A DNA stretch of 64,000 nt from contig JBGMEA010000027.1 of NCBI GenBank assembly GCA_041447245.1, forward strand, positions 124,001 to 188,000, written 5' to 3'. This DNA is from JBGMEA01 sp041447245 (GTDB lineage Bacteria; Bacillota; Clostridia; Eubacteriales; Anaerofustaceae). Made by a program: the position numbers and the translations under genes. How positions within the stretch are numbered: the stretch's first letter is position 1; each line of letters begins with the position of its first letter. This document shows positions 8,360-17,761 of this stretch, piece by piece. The notes below the pieces were generated by a model. It did no database searches and was not told where the DNA came from. It saw nothing but the letters and a program-made list of their open reading frames with translations.

Positions 8360-9487
8360 TTAGATAAATTCTCTCATTACACAATTCGCGTAATCCAAGC
8401 CCTTTTCTGTCAGGCTGAGACGCGAGGTCTTTAGTTCCAGCAGTCCTTCGCAAATCAGGTTTTCCGCCACATTATGATAGCGTTTCATGAAATCTTCATG
8501 AAAAACATCTTTGAATTCAATTAAATCGATTCCGTCAGTTTTACGCAAACCCAAAATAATATAATCCGACTCCAATTCCGATGATGCCATTTTTTTCCCA
8601 TCCGGGTTATTCCGTCCTCCGGCGTTCGCCATACGGATATACCCTTGCATATCACTCGGGTTGGAAAATCGTGTTTGCCCTGCAAAGGAGCTTGCATTGA
8701 GTCCGAAACCCACATACTCCTCCATTTCCCAGCAATAGAGATTGTGTCTGCACGGAAACCCTTTTTTTGCAAAGTTTGAGATTTCGTATTGTCCATACCC
8801 TTTTTCCGCTAAGAGCTTACATGCGTTATGATACATGATTCTGTCCGTTTCGTCTGTAATAAAATCACAATCCGCATATTCTCCCCAAAACGGGGTCCCT
8901 TCTTCCACGATCAGGGAATAAACAGACAAATGTTCCGGTTCCAATTGCAAGCTGCAATTCAACGTCTGTATCCAATCCGCTATGCTCTGCTGCGGCAGTC
9001 CAAACATCAAATCAAGGTTCATATTGTCGAATCCAGCATTCCGGATCCACTCCGCAGATTGGAGCACATCCGCAAAGGAATGTGTTCTTCCCAACAGTTT
9101 CAATAAATGCGGCTGGACAGCTTGCACTCCCATGCTGATACGGTTGATTCCGCACTCTCGATAGATACGGCAATGCTGCTCACTCAGCGTTCCGGGATTC
9201 GATTCCATACTGATCTCGCAATCCTGCGCAAGAACAAATTTTTTTTGCACAGCGTTAACGACCCGATCGATATCGCATGCATCGACAGAGCTCGGCGTAC
9301 CTCCTCCGATATAAATCGTATCCACCGTTCGGTATCCGGCATACGGAGAGTGCTCGATTTCGGATTCAAGCGCATGAAAATAATCCCGTTTGTCTTCCTC
9401 GCTGCAGACAAACGATACGAAATCGCAGTAATTGCATTTTGAGACACAAAACGGGATGTGAATATATAAAGAGAAATGTTTATTCAT
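8360..9487 (-). CDS. hemW: HemW-like radical SAM protein (coproporphyrinogen III oxidase-like)
   Basis: A 375-residue radical SAM protein that starts MNKHFSLYIHIPFC. The cluster motif CVSKCNYC (C-x3-C-x2-C) and the SAM-binding GGGTPS are near the N-terminus, and the C-terminal domain is of the HemN_C type. This arrangement and position next to lepA and the hrcA operon match HemW of Bacillota, a heme-binding protein thought to insert heme into respiratory proteins rather than oxidise coproporphyrinogen. The ATG lies inside the lepA 3' end (8-base overlap), with no strong Shine-Dalgarno, suggesting translational coupling. Confidence 0.92.
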   Translation of the reverse strand: MNKHFSLYIHIPFCVSKCNYCDFVSFVCSEEDKRDYFHALESEIEHSPYAGYRTVDTIYIGGGTPSSVDACDIDRVVNAVQKKFVLAQDCEISMESNPGTLSEQHCRIYRECGINRISMGVQAVQPHLLKLLGRTHSFADVLQSAEWIRNAGFDNMNLDLMFGLPQQSIADWIQTLNCSLQLEPEHLSVYSLIVEEGTPFWGEYADCDFITDETDRIMYHNACKLLAEKGYGQYEISNFAKKGFPCRHNLYCWEMEEYVGFGLNASSFAGQTRFSNPSDMQGYIRMANAGGRNNPDGKKMASSELESDYIILGLRKTDGIDLIEFKDVFHEDFMKRYHNVAENLICEGLLELKTSRLSLTEKGLDYANCVMREFI

Positions 9488-11285
9488 CAAGCTTCAAAAC
9501 GGCAGTGAATGCCTCCTGAGGCACTTCTACTTTCCCGATCTGGCGCATACGTTTTTTCCCTTCTTTCTGTTTTTCAAGCAACTTTCGTTTTCGGGAAATA
9601 TCCCCGCCGTAACATTTCGCCAACACATCTTTGCGCAGAGCGCTTACGGTTTCTCTGGCAATTACTTTGCCGCCGATAGCCGCCTGAATCGGAATTTCAA
9701 ACATCTGTCTGGGGATTTCTTTTTTCAGTTTTTCTACAATATTTCTTCCGCGTGCATAAGAATTCTCGCGATGCACAATAAATGAAAGCGCATCCACCAT
9801 CTCTCCGTTCAGAAGAATATCCAGTTTCACCAAATCAGATTTGCGGTAATCCTTCAATTCGTAATCAAGCGAAGCATACCCTTTCGTCTTCGATTTGAGC
9901 GCATCGAAAAAATCATAAATGATTTCATTGAGCGGCAGTTCATACTTAAGCACCACACGGTTTTCTTCCAGATATTCCATGGTACCGAAAATTCCTCTGC
10001 GCTTCTGACAAATATCCATCACGGCGCCGACATACTCGCTCGGCAGCATAATATTCGCCGAAACAAAAGGCTCTTCCATAAAATCAATTTCGGCTGAGGG
10101 AGGCAGATTGGCAGGATTGTCCACATCAATCAGGCTCCCGTCCGTTTTATGCACGTGATAAATTACCCCGGGAGCAGTTGTAACCAGATCCAGATTATAT
10201 TCCCTGTCCAGCCTCTGCTGCGTGATTTCCAGATGAAGCAATCCCAAAAAACCGCATCGGAATCCGAACCCGAGTGCTGCGGATGTCTCCGGTTCATAAA
10301 TCAGCGACGCATCATTCAATGTCAGCTTGGCAAGCGCTTCCTTCAGATCTTCAAACTTTGATCCGTCCGCCGGGTATATTCCGCAGAAAACCATGGGATT
10401 GATTTTTTTATATCCCGGCAAAGGGTCTTTGGCCGGGCGGCTCACATCGGTTATCGTATCACCGACGCGCGTGTCGGCAACATTTTTGATGGATGCGGTA
10501 ATGTAACCGACATCCCCTGCTTCCAAATGATCCACCGGGCGGAGCGTGTCGGCAAAAATCCCCACTTCCTCGACTTCAAACACTTTGTTCGTCGCCATCA
10601 TACGAATCTTTGTTTTTGCTTTTACTGCCCCGTCCATCACACGCACGGAAGCAATGACACCGCGGTATGCATCGTAATACGAATCAAAAATCAGCGCACG
10701 AAGCGGCTCATCCTGCGTCGCTTTCGGAGGGGGTATCCGTTGCACGATTTCTTCCAATACTTCTTCGATATTGATTCCTTCTTTTGCCGAAATCCGCGGG
10801 GCATCCTGAGCAGGCAACCCGATATAATCCTCAATCTCACGGATAGCCAATTCGGGGGACGCACTCGGCAGATCAATTTTATTGATAACGGGGATAATTT
10901 CCAGATTATTATCCAACGCCAAATACACATTTGCAAGTGTCTGCGCCTGAATGCCCTGTGTCGCATCAACGACAAGAATCGCTCCTTCGCAGGCCGCGAG
11001 AGAGCGAGACACTTCATAGGTAAAATCCACATGCCCGGGAGTATCGATCAAATTCAGATAATACTCTTCTCCGTCTTTGGCGTGATACACCAGACGAACA
11101 GCCTGAAGTTTAATCGTTATGCCGCGTTCACGTTCCAAATCCATCTTATCGAGCACTTGACTGACCATGTCTCTTTTGGAAATCAGCCCTGTTTTCTCGA
11201 TCAGCCTGTCCGCCAAAGTGGATTTTCCGTGATCGATATGCGCAATGATACAGAAATTTCTCGTGTGCTCCTGTCTTCCGTACAT
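9480..11285 (-). CDS. lepA: elongation factor 4 (LepA)
   Basis: This 601-residue translational GTPase starts MYGRQEHTRNFCIIAHIDHG. Visible motifs are AHIDHGKST (P-loop), RGITIK, DTPGHVDF and NKIDLP, followed by EF-G-like domains and the LepA-specific C-terminal domain ending KVEVPQEAFTAVLKLDE. EF4 acts on stalled or mis-translocated ribosomes. An ATG 10 codons upstream is possible, but AGGAG a few bases before MYGRQ and the stop of the preceding gene seven bases away favour this start. Confidence 0.97.
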   Translation of the reverse strand: MYGRQEHTRNFCIIAHIDHGKSTLADRLIEKTGLISKRDMVSQVLDKMDLERERGITIKLQAVRLVYHAKDGEEYYLNLIDTPGHVDFTYEVSRSLAACEGAILVVDATQGIQAQTLANVYLALDNNLEIIPVINKIDLPSASPELAIREIEDYIGLPAQDAPRISAKEGINIEEVLEEIVQRIPPPKATQDEPLRALIFDSYYDAYRGVIASVRVMDGAVKAKTKIRMMATNKVFEVEEVGIFADTLRPVDHLEAGDVGYITASIKNVADTRVGDTITDVSRPAKDPLPGYKKINPMVFCGIYPADGSKFEDLKEALAKLTLNDASLIYEPETSAALGFGFRCGFLGLLHLEITQQRLDREYNLDLVTTAPGVIYHVHKTDGSLIDVDNPANLPPSAEIDFMEEPFVSANIMLPSEYVGAVMDICQKRRGIFGTMEYLEENRVVLKYELPLNEIIYDFFDALKSKTKGYASLDYELKDYRKSDLVKLDILLNGEMVDALSFIVHRENSYARGRNIVEKLKKEIPRQMFEIPIQAAIGGKVIARETVSALRKDVLAKCYGGDISRKRKLLEKQKEGKKRMRQIGKVEVPQEAFTAVLKLDE

Positions 11286-11292
11286 AACTCTC

Positions 11293-12012
11293 CTATTTTT
11301 CTTTCGTAATCTCAAACGAGTCGATTGATTTTTCTTCCGTCAGTTTCCTGTCAATCAGGCTTTCAAACAGATAAGAGTACAACCAGGTACGTTCCTGCTG
11401 TTTTTTATAGTAATGAACCATCTGAGAAGCCATGTTGTTCAGTTTCGATATTTCGCCGATTTTCTCGATGATGTTAGCCGTTTTTTCACTGCCGCTTTCC
11501 GCTTCGATCAGATTCCGTACGCAAAGCAAAACATAATAATCATGCTGATCGTAAGTATTTTTTTCTTCCAATGCTCCTGTATCAACAGCAAGATCAAAAA
11601 TGATTTTTTCACATCCGAGTTTATCGAGCAATTCCTGTCGGCTGTACGAATTTTTATTGCTGCCGATTGATGCGGCAATGAAATCCGCTTCTTCTTTCAC
11701 ATCGCAGGAAGTAAGCGCTCTCATTTCTTCGGCAGGAATTCCACGGTTCTGCGCCATTTCCTCAATTTCTTTTGCTTCTGTCAAAAGAACCGTTTTAATT
11801 TCGTTGAAAGACATTCCGTCCTGCTTCATCTTCCCGATCCGTTTTAAACGGATCAGATGAATCGGAGAATATTTTGCCTGATTCGGGTGAGTATAATCGG
11901 GAATCGGCAAAATCCCGATTTCGATATAATATTTAATCATGCGTTCGCTGATGTCATATCCGTACGCATGCAACCGTTCTTTGAGTTCTTTCATTTTCAT
12001 TGTTTCGCTCAT
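11293..12012 (-). CDS. MerR-family-like transcriptional regulator
   Basis: A 239-residue protein with an N-terminal MerR-type winged helix: MKELKERLHAYGYDISERMI resembles the first helices, KYYIEIGILPIP the wing, and HLIRLKRIGKMKQDGMSFNEI the second helical segment. The C-terminal 150 residues are helical with no recognised ligand domain and one pair of Cys residues far apart. An AAGGA site lies seven bases before the ATG. It sits between the DUF3006 gene and lepA in a housekeeping operon, which is unusual for a MerR regulator. Its targets are not visible here. Confidence 0.7.
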   Translation of the reverse strand: MSETMKMKELKERLHAYGYDISERMIKYYIEIGILPIPDYTHPNQAKYSPIHLIRLKRIGKMKQDGMSFNEIKTVLLTEAKEIEEMAQNRGIPAEEMRALTSCDVKEEADFIAASIGSNKNSYSRQELLDKLGCEKIIFDLAVDTGALEEKNTYDQHDYYVLLCVRNLIEAESGSEKTANIIEKIGEISKLNNMASQMVHYYKKQQERTWLYSYLFESLIDRKLTEEKSIDSFEITKEK

Positions 12013-12036
12013 TATATTGTCCTTACCGTGATTCCT

Positions 12037-12252
12037 TTATTTTTTAAAATATCGCTTCAAATCAATCGGATCCCGCTCCTGCGTATCCGCACGCAAAACA
12101 TACTGTCCGTCTGTCTGTGCATAAACAATCCGATCCCCGTCTTTCCATTTCTGCTCTCCGGCAATCGGCACTTTGATTATCGTATGATCATCCGATTCAA
12201 TCATGTAATATCCCTTCCAGATACGGTCTATTACACCCTTCTTTTCATTCAT
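12037..12252 (-). CDS. DUF3006 family protein
   Basis: A 71-residue protein (MNEKKGVIDRIWKGYYMIE) of the DUF3006 family, a small beta-rich domain often found next to ComEC-like metallo-hydrolases, as it is here. The ATG overlaps the end of the metallo-hydrolase gene and GGAGACGGAAC precedes it, so an earlier in-frame ATG ten codons up is unlikely. Function is unknown; a role linked to the hydrolase is a guess from neighbourhood. Confidence 0.8.
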   Translation of the reverse strand: MNEKKGVIDRIWKGYYMIESDDHTIIKVPIAGEQKWKDGDRIVYAQTDGQYVLRADTQERDPIDLKRYFKK

Positions 12253-13108
12253 GTTCCGTCTCCACAACAATCCCATCCTCACTGAGCGTAAGAATCACAG
12301 TTCCATCGATTCCCGTGACATATATCTTGCTACCGATTACATGCAGACGATTCTCCGTTTTGCTGCTGGGGCCGTCGCTGTCGCAGGACACCACCGCATA
12401 AGCAGGTGCCGCTGTTTTCAAAAATTCCTCGGAAGAAGAAGTCGCACTTCCGTGATGCCCCACTTTCAGGACATCGCATGCGCTGACTTCGCCCCGTTCC
12501 AAAAGTTGTGTCTCAATGCGATCCGTAGCATCCCCCATAAAGTAAAAATGCTTGCCGCATATCTGTGCTGACAAAACAACGGAATAATCATTCATATCGG
12601 AATACTGCGCATTTTCATCCGGGTTCAGTATTGTAAATTCATTTTCACCGAGCTGAAAGCTCATTCCTGATTTTGCTGCCGTAAACAAAAGTTTTTTATC
12701 ATCGGCAGCCTGCAGCAAATCGCGAAAACTTGCCGAATCTTTTTCGACTTGCGGCATATAAATTGTTCCGATATCAAACGCTCCGATCACCGCATCCGCC
12801 CCACCGATATGATCCTCATGCGGGTGTGTCAGCACTAAAATATCGATACGGGAAACACCGAATTCTCTGATCGAATCAACGAGAAAATCTTCATGGGCAT
12901 TATCGCCCGCATCAATCAGCATATTCTGTCCGCTGCCGTCGAGAATCAAAATACTGTCGGCATCTCCGACATTAAAAAAGACCACCTTCGTCTGACCCGG
13001 TTTCGGCGGAATCTGTCTGCTGAAAGAACCCGACCCGAAAACCAACCCGAGCAGAAGGAATGCCGCAGCAACCAACGTTGCTGTTACGGCACTATTTCGT
13101 CTTTTCAT
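12245..13108 (-). CDS. secreted ComEC-like metallo-beta-lactamase-fold hydrolase
   Basis: This 287-residue protein has an N-terminal signal or anchor helix (residues 9-29, hydrophobic, after MKRRN) and an MBL-fold domain like the C-terminal domain of ComEC/Rec2. The metal motif HPHEDH is at residues 95-100, FFNVGDADS precedes it, GDAT (near residue 192) and GHHGS (near 220) complete the site. Stand-alone proteins of this type are thought to be extracellular nucleases or phosphodiesterases. The gene overlaps the end of purD by 17 bases and the start of the DUF3006 gene by 8, so all three are one transcript. Confidence 0.87.
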   Translation of the reverse strand: MKRRNSAVTATLVAAAFLLLGLVFGSGSFSRQIPPKPGQTKVVFFNVGDADSILILDGSGQNMLIDAGDNAHEDFLVDSIREFGVSRIDILVLTHPHEDHIGGADAVIGAFDIGTIYMPQVEKDSASFRDLLQAADDKKLLFTAAKSGMSFQLGENEFTILNPDENAQYSDMNDYSVVLSAQICGKHFYFMGDATDRIETQLLERGEVSACDVLKVGHHGSATSSSEEFLKTAAPAYAVVSCDSDGPSSKTENRLHVIGSKIYVTGIDGTVILTLSEDGIVVETEHE

Positions 13109-14360
13109 AGATTCTGGCGATATCGCTTCTGTAATAGATTCCGTCGAAATTCACTTTTCCGACCGCGGCATACGCGTTCAGACGCGCCTCTTCGAGATCG
13201 GAACCCGATGCGCAAATATTCAAAACGCGCCCGCCGGAAGTAACAATTCCCTCTTCGGACAAAGCTGTCCCGGCATGGAAAACCACTGCAGTACCATCTA
13301 CTTTGTCGAGACCTTTAATTACTTTGCCTTTTTGATACTTTCCGGGATAACCGGCGGATGCAAGCACGACACAGACAGCAGCATTATCTTCCCATTCCAC
13401 ATCATGATCTTCCAACAACCCATCCGTAACATTCAGCATGATTTTCACGAGATCGCTTTTTAAACGCAACATCAATACCTGCGTTTCGGGATCTCCGAAG
13501 CGCACATTGAATTCCAACACTTTCGGTTCGCCCTGAACGATCATCAGCCCTACATACAAAACGCCTTTATAGTTCAGCTTTTCCTGTTTGAGCGCAGAAA
13601 GGATCGGATCAAGAATTTTCTTCTCGATTTTTTCCGACAGCTTTTCGTCCACAAACGGATTGGGCGAATAGGTTCCCATGCCACCGGTATTCGGACCTTC
13701 ATCGTTATCGAAAATGCGTTTGTAATCTTTCGAACTGGACATCGGAATCAATGTGTTTCCATCCAAAAAGCAAAGTGTGCTTGTTTCCACTCCATCCAAA
13801 AATTCTTCGATCACTACCGTATTTCCGGCATCGCCAAGCGTTTTTTCGACCATAACGCTTTCGATCGCTTCGATCGCTTCTTCCCGATTTTCACAAATCA
13901 AAACACCTTTGCCCGCAGCCAAACCGTCCGCTTTTACGACAACAGGATAAGAAAACAGCTCTAAACTCGCTATTGCATCTTGCGCATTGCTCGATTCTTT
14001 ATAGTGAGCCGTCGGGATATGATATTTCATCAGGAATTGCTTGGTCAGCAGTTTGCTGCCTTCGAATGCGGCGCATTCCTTATTCGGTCCGAAAATTTTG
14101 AGTCCTTCGGATTCAAACAAATCCACAATCCCATCCACCAAAGGCACTTCCGGACCGACAACCGTCAGCCCGATTTGATGCGTTTGCGCAAATTCGCACA
14201 GTCCGTTCAGATCATCCGCGGCAATATCTACGCATGTCGCAATCTGCGCGATCCCACCGTTTCCGGGAGCACAATATATTTCTTCGCAAAGCGGACTCTG
14301 CTTGAGTTTATATATCAGAGCATGTTCCCTGCCGCCCGATCCAACGACTAATAAATTCAT
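13092..14360 (-). CDS. purD: phosphoribosylamine-glycine ligase
   Basis: A 422-residue PurD that starts MNLLVVGSGGREHALIYKLK. The N-domain GGREHA motif, ATP-grasp core (VVKADGLAAGKGV, GPNTGGMG) and C-terminal EFNVRFGDPETQ metal site are all present. It makes GAR from phosphoribosylamine, glycine and ATP, step 2 of purine synthesis. GGAG five or so bases upstream fixes the start; an ATG nine codons earlier overlaps that site. It is separated from purH by its own promoter and heads the mixed purD-lepA-hemW operon. Confidence 0.97.
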   Translation of the reverse strand: MNLLVVGSGGREHALIYKLKQSPLCEEIYCAPGNGGIAQIATCVDIAADDLNGLCEFAQTHQIGLTVVGPEVPLVDGIVDLFESEGLKIFGPNKECAAFEGSKLLTKQFLMKYHIPTAHYKESSNAQDAIASLELFSYPVVVKADGLAAGKGVLICENREEAIEAIESVMVEKTLGDAGNTVVIEEFLDGVETSTLCFLDGNTLIPMSSSKDYKRIFDNDEGPNTGGMGTYSPNPFVDEKLSEKIEKKILDPILSALKQEKLNYKGVLYVGLMIVQGEPKVLEFNVRFGDPETQVLMLRLKSDLVKIMLNVTDGLLEDHDVEWEDNAAVCVVLASAGYPGKYQKGKVIKGLDKVDGTAVVFHAGTALSEEGIVTSGGRVLNICASGSDLEEARLNAYAAVGKVNFDGIYYRSDIARIYEKTK

Positions 14361-14472
14361 AATTTCTCCATTCATTTTCCCGGTCAAACCGAAATCATTG
14401 TGTCAAAGTGATCTGTGAAAAATAATTCCGTACATAACAAAACAGCGAATTTCTCAATTCTCGTATGAATCC

Positions 14473-14500
14473 ATTTTAATGGAATTAACACATTTGTCAA
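14473..14500 (-). promoter_or_regulatory. sigma-A promoter for purD operon
   Basis: TTGACA, 16 bp, TAAAAT on the reverse strand in the 176-base gap between purH and purD. This lets purD and its passengers be transcribed apart from the main purine operon. Confidence 0.7.
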
Positions 14501-14536
14501 TGAAATATCATATAATTATCGGAAAACAGCACACAT

Positions 14537-16075
14537 TTAAGAATGCTTAAAATGACGCATTCCGGTAAAAATCATTGCGATTCCGAGTTCATCGCATGCA
14601 GCGATCGACAACTCGTCGCGAATGCCTCCGCCGGGCTGTATGATTGCGGTAATTCCGGCAGCGGCAGCCGTTCTGACGCAATCATCAAACGGAAAGAACG
14701 CATCCGATGCCATCACGCTGCCGACGGTATCTACGTTGGACTGACGAATTGCATTCTCCAATGCCCAGATTCGGCTTGTCTGTCCTGGACCGTTTCCGAT
14801 CAGTGTTTTATTTTTCACCAGAGAAATCGCATTGGATTTCGTATTTTTAACGGCTTTAAGAGCAAACAACAATTGCTCGGTTTCTTCGGCTGTCGGCTTG
14901 CGCTTGGTTACGCAAGTCAGCTCATTGTGCAAAGATTCATCCCGATCCTGAACCAACAATCCGCCCAATACCTTTTTGCTTTCTCTTCCGTAATGTGATC
15001 GGTCAAGATGCTCGATCTGCAAAAGACGGATGTTCTTTTTGCCTTTCAGTATCTCCAACGCTTCTTCGGAGTATCCCGGAGAAATCACAACTTCCAAAAA
15101 AGTTTCAGCCATTTTTTTTGCGGTTTCGGCATCGATCGGTTCGTTTGCGGCAATAATCCCTCCGTATATCGATACGGGATCTGCTTCGTACGCACGCACA
15201 TAAGCATCGCACAGTTTTTCGGCGCTTGCAATCCCGCATGGATTTGCGTGTTTCACAGCCACAACGGTCGGTTCCCCGTTGAAATCCTTAAGGATTTCAA
15301 TCGCCCCGTTCGCATCGTTTATATTGTTGTAGGAGAGTTCTTTCCCCCAAAGCTGCTGTGCTTGAGCAAGTGTTCCGTCGGTGTCCGTAATCTGTTTGTA
15401 AAACACGGCTTTCTGATGCGGATTTTCTCCGTATCTCAAATCAAAGGCTTTGTCATAAGCAAACGTGATATGTTCGTCAAATGAATCATCCTGTCTGATC
15501 TTTTTGAAATAATCGGCGATCAGCGTATCGTAATAAGCCGTCGAGCGATATACTTTTCCCGCCAGATACATGCGTGTTTCATAAGAAACATCCTGCGTTG
15601 TTTTCAGCTGAGCCAATACTTCCGCATAATCTTCCGGATCGATAATCACAATGACATCTCGGAAATTTTTCGCAGAGGAACGGAGCATGGTCGGTCCGCC
15701 GATATCGATATTTTCAATTGCCTCTTCGAATAAAACATCCGGCTTCAGAATCGTTTTTTTAAACGGATACAGATTCACAACCACAATATCGATCGGTTGA
15801 ATATTCAAATCTTGAATCTGACGCATATGAGACGGTTCGTCCCGTTTCGCGAGCAGTCCGCCATGGACTGCGGGATGCAGCGTCTTGACTCTTCCGTCGA
15901 GACATTCGGGAAATCCGGTTACATCAGAAATCGGAATGACGGGAATCCCCTCATCCGACAATAATCCAGCAGTTCCCCCCGTCGAAACGATTTCAATTCC
16001 CAATTCATGAAGTTCTTTCGCAAATTCCGTGATTCCGTTTTTGTCCGAAACACTGATCAATGCGCGCTTAATCAT
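14537..16075 (-). CDS. purH: bifunctional AICAR transformylase / IMP cyclohydrolase
   Basis: A 512-residue PurH starting MIKRALISVSDKNGITEFAK. The N-terminal MGS-like cyclohydrolase domain has STGGTAGLL and PECLDGRVKTLHP; the transformylase domain has the VKHANPCGIA motif and FPFDDCVRTAAAAG. It carries out the last two steps to IMP. AGGAGG six bases before the ATG sets the start; the 34 codons that could be added in frame upstream have no Shine-Dalgarno and overlap the purN end. Confidence 0.97.
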   Translation of the reverse strand: MIKRALISVSDKNGITEFAKELHELGIEIVSTGGTAGLLSDEGIPVIPISDVTGFPECLDGRVKTLHPAVHGGLLAKRDEPSHMRQIQDLNIQPIDIVVVNLYPFKKTILKPDVLFEEAIENIDIGGPTMLRSSAKNFRDVIVIIDPEDYAEVLAQLKTTQDVSYETRMYLAGKVYRSTAYYDTLIADYFKKIRQDDSFDEHITFAYDKAFDLRYGENPHQKAVFYKQITDTDGTLAQAQQLWGKELSYNNINDANGAIEILKDFNGEPTVVAVKHANPCGIASAEKLCDAYVRAYEADPVSIYGGIIAANEPIDAETAKKMAETFLEVVISPGYSEEALEILKGKKNIRLLQIEHLDRSHYGRESKKVLGGLLVQDRDESLHNELTCVTKRKPTAEETEQLLFALKAVKNTKSNAISLVKNKTLIGNGPGQTSRIWALENAIRQSNVDTVGSVMASDAFFPFDDCVRTAAAAGITAIIQPGGGIRDELSIAACDELGIAMIFTGMRHFKHS

Positions 16076-16103
16076 ATTTTCCCTCCTGATCCGATCTTGT
16101 CTT

Positions 16104-16730
16104 TTATTTTTCGTCCAGTATCCGTACCGTTCTGCCGTCCACTTCCAACCGATCCTGTAAAAACAGCTGCACGGCATAAGGCAACAGCTCGTGTTCCGTC
16201 AACAGCACACGCTGCTGCAATATCTCGGGAGTATCGCCCTCCAAAACAGGAACGCATTTCTGCAGAATAATCGGTCCGTGATCCGCCTTATCATCCGCAA
16301 AATGCACCGTTACTCCCGTCACTTTCGCTCCGTAACGAAGCACTGCTTCATGCACTTTGATTCCGTAATATCCTTTCCCGCAGAACGCGGGGATCAATGC
16401 GGGATGGATGTTGATGATTTTGTTCGGAAACCGTTCATAAAATTCCCCGGGCAATATTTTCATAAATCCTGCAAGCACGATCAAATCCGGTTCCTTCTGA
16501 CGAAGGATATTCAGCAATTCCTCATAAAAAAGCGACTTGTCCCCATATGCCGCATAGTTCACGGTTTCAGTCGGAATGTTCGCTTTTTCGGCACGATCCA
16601 GCGCATAAACATCCGGCGCATCGGAAATTACCGCTATGATCCTGCCGTAAATCCCATGGATATTGTCTATCAATGTTTGGAGATTCGTTCCGCTCCCGGA
16701 GACAAGAACCGCCACGGATTTCACAGACAT
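16104..16730 (-). CDS. purN: phosphoribosylglycinamide formyltransferase
   Basis: This 208-residue PurN has the substrate loop GSGTNLQTLI near the N-terminus and the catalytic Asn-His-Asp set in NIHPALIPAF and HFADDKADHGPII. It transfers formyl from 10-formyl-THF to GAR. The ATG lies within the end of purM (10-base overlap), so translation is likely coupled; a Shine-Dalgarno AAGGAG is about 12 bases away. Confidence 0.96.
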   Translation of the reverse strand: MSVKSVAVLVSGSGTNLQTLIDNIHGIYGRIIAVISDAPDVYALDRAEKANIPTETVNYAAYGDKSLFYEELLNILRQKEPDLIVLAGFMKILPGEFYERFPNKIINIHPALIPAFCGKGYYGIKVHEAVLRYGAKVTGVTVHFADDKADHGPIILQKCVPVLEGDTPEILQQRVLLTEHELLPYAVQLFLQDRLEVDGRTVRILDEK

Positions 16731-17752
16731 AAATCGATTTTCTCCTTTGCTTTTGTCACACGTCCCAATACTTTCGGATGATGAGAGAATTCATTCAGCA
16801 CGCTCATCGCCTGATCGGCATCTTTTTCGTCGACCGCAATCACAAACCCGAATCCCATATTAAACGTTCCGTACATTTCCGACAACTCAATCCCGCCCGT
16901 TTTCATCAAAAAGTCAAAGATCGGTTCGATTTCAAGCTTTTTCACATCAATACACGCACACAGCCCATCCGGAATCATACGGGGGATATTCTCAATAAAC
17001 CCGCCGCCCGTAATATGGCACATCCCGTTCACTTCGACCCGATCCAACAATGCCAGCGCATCTTTTACATAAATTTCCGTCGGAACAATCAATTCCTCCC
17101 CCAATGTCCTTCCGAAATCGGGAACATAGCTGTCTGTTTTCAGCATTTTCATTTCGAAACATAATTTTCTGACGAGCGAGAAACCATTGGAGTGCAACCC
17201 CGAAGACCGAAGTCCGATCAGAATATTCCCCTGCGCAACTTTTTCTCCGGTCAAAAATTTGTCTTTCTCCACCACACCGCTTGCAAATCCGGCCAAATCA
17301 TAATCATCTTCACCGTACATGCCCGGCATTTCGGCTGTCTCACCGCCGACCAATGCACATTCAGCCTGAATACATCCGTCTGCAACTCCTTTGACAATGC
17401 TTGCTATTTTATCGGGATTATTTTTTCCGCACGCAATGTAATCCAGAAAATACAGCGGCTTGGCTCCGTGGCACAGAATATCATTGACACACATTGCCAC
17501 CAAATCCTGCCCGACCGTATCATGCTTATCCATCATCTGCGCAATCATCAGTTTCGTTCCGACACCGTCCGTGCCGGAAACAAGAACGGGCTGACGATAG
17601 TCCGGCGGCAATTCGACACAACCGCCAAAACTCCCCAAATCCCCAAGCACGAACGGTGTATAGGTATTTTTCACAAATTGTTTGATTTTCTGTACGCTTT
17701 CATATCCCGCCTCTTTGTCAACTCCGGCGGATCTGTAAGTGATTTTTTCCAT
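16721..17752 (-). CDS. purM: phosphoribosylformylglycinamidine cyclo-ligase
   Basis: At 343 residues, PurM is full length. SYRSAGVD-like N-terminus, VSGTDGVGTKL, VGGETAEMPGMY and GGGFIENIPRM are the family motifs for ATP and FGAM binding. It makes AIR. GAGGAAGTAAA precedes the ATG, and the gene starts nine bases after purF ends. Confidence 0.97.
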   Translation of the reverse strand: MEKITYRSAGVDKEAGYESVQKIKQFVKNTYTPFVLGDLGSFGGCVELPPDYRQPVLVSGTDGVGTKLMIAQMMDKHDTVGQDLVAMCVNDILCHGAKPLYFLDYIACGKNNPDKIASIVKGVADGCIQAECALVGGETAEMPGMYGEDDYDLAGFASGVVEKDKFLTGEKVAQGNILIGLRSSGLHSNGFSLVRKLCFEMKMLKTDSYVPDFGRTLGEELIVPTEIYVKDALALLDRVEVNGMCHITGGGFIENIPRMIPDGLCACIDVKKLEIEPIFDFLMKTGGIELSEMYGTFNMGFGFVIAVDEKDADQAMSVLNEFSHHPKVLGRVTKAKEKIDLCL

Positions 17753-17761
17753 TTTACTTCC

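Noticed and set aside
8268..8453. Reverse frame covering CIRCE and the hemW end
   Set aside because: It crosses the CIRCE operator and hrcA promoter in the same strand and has no Shine-Dalgarno.
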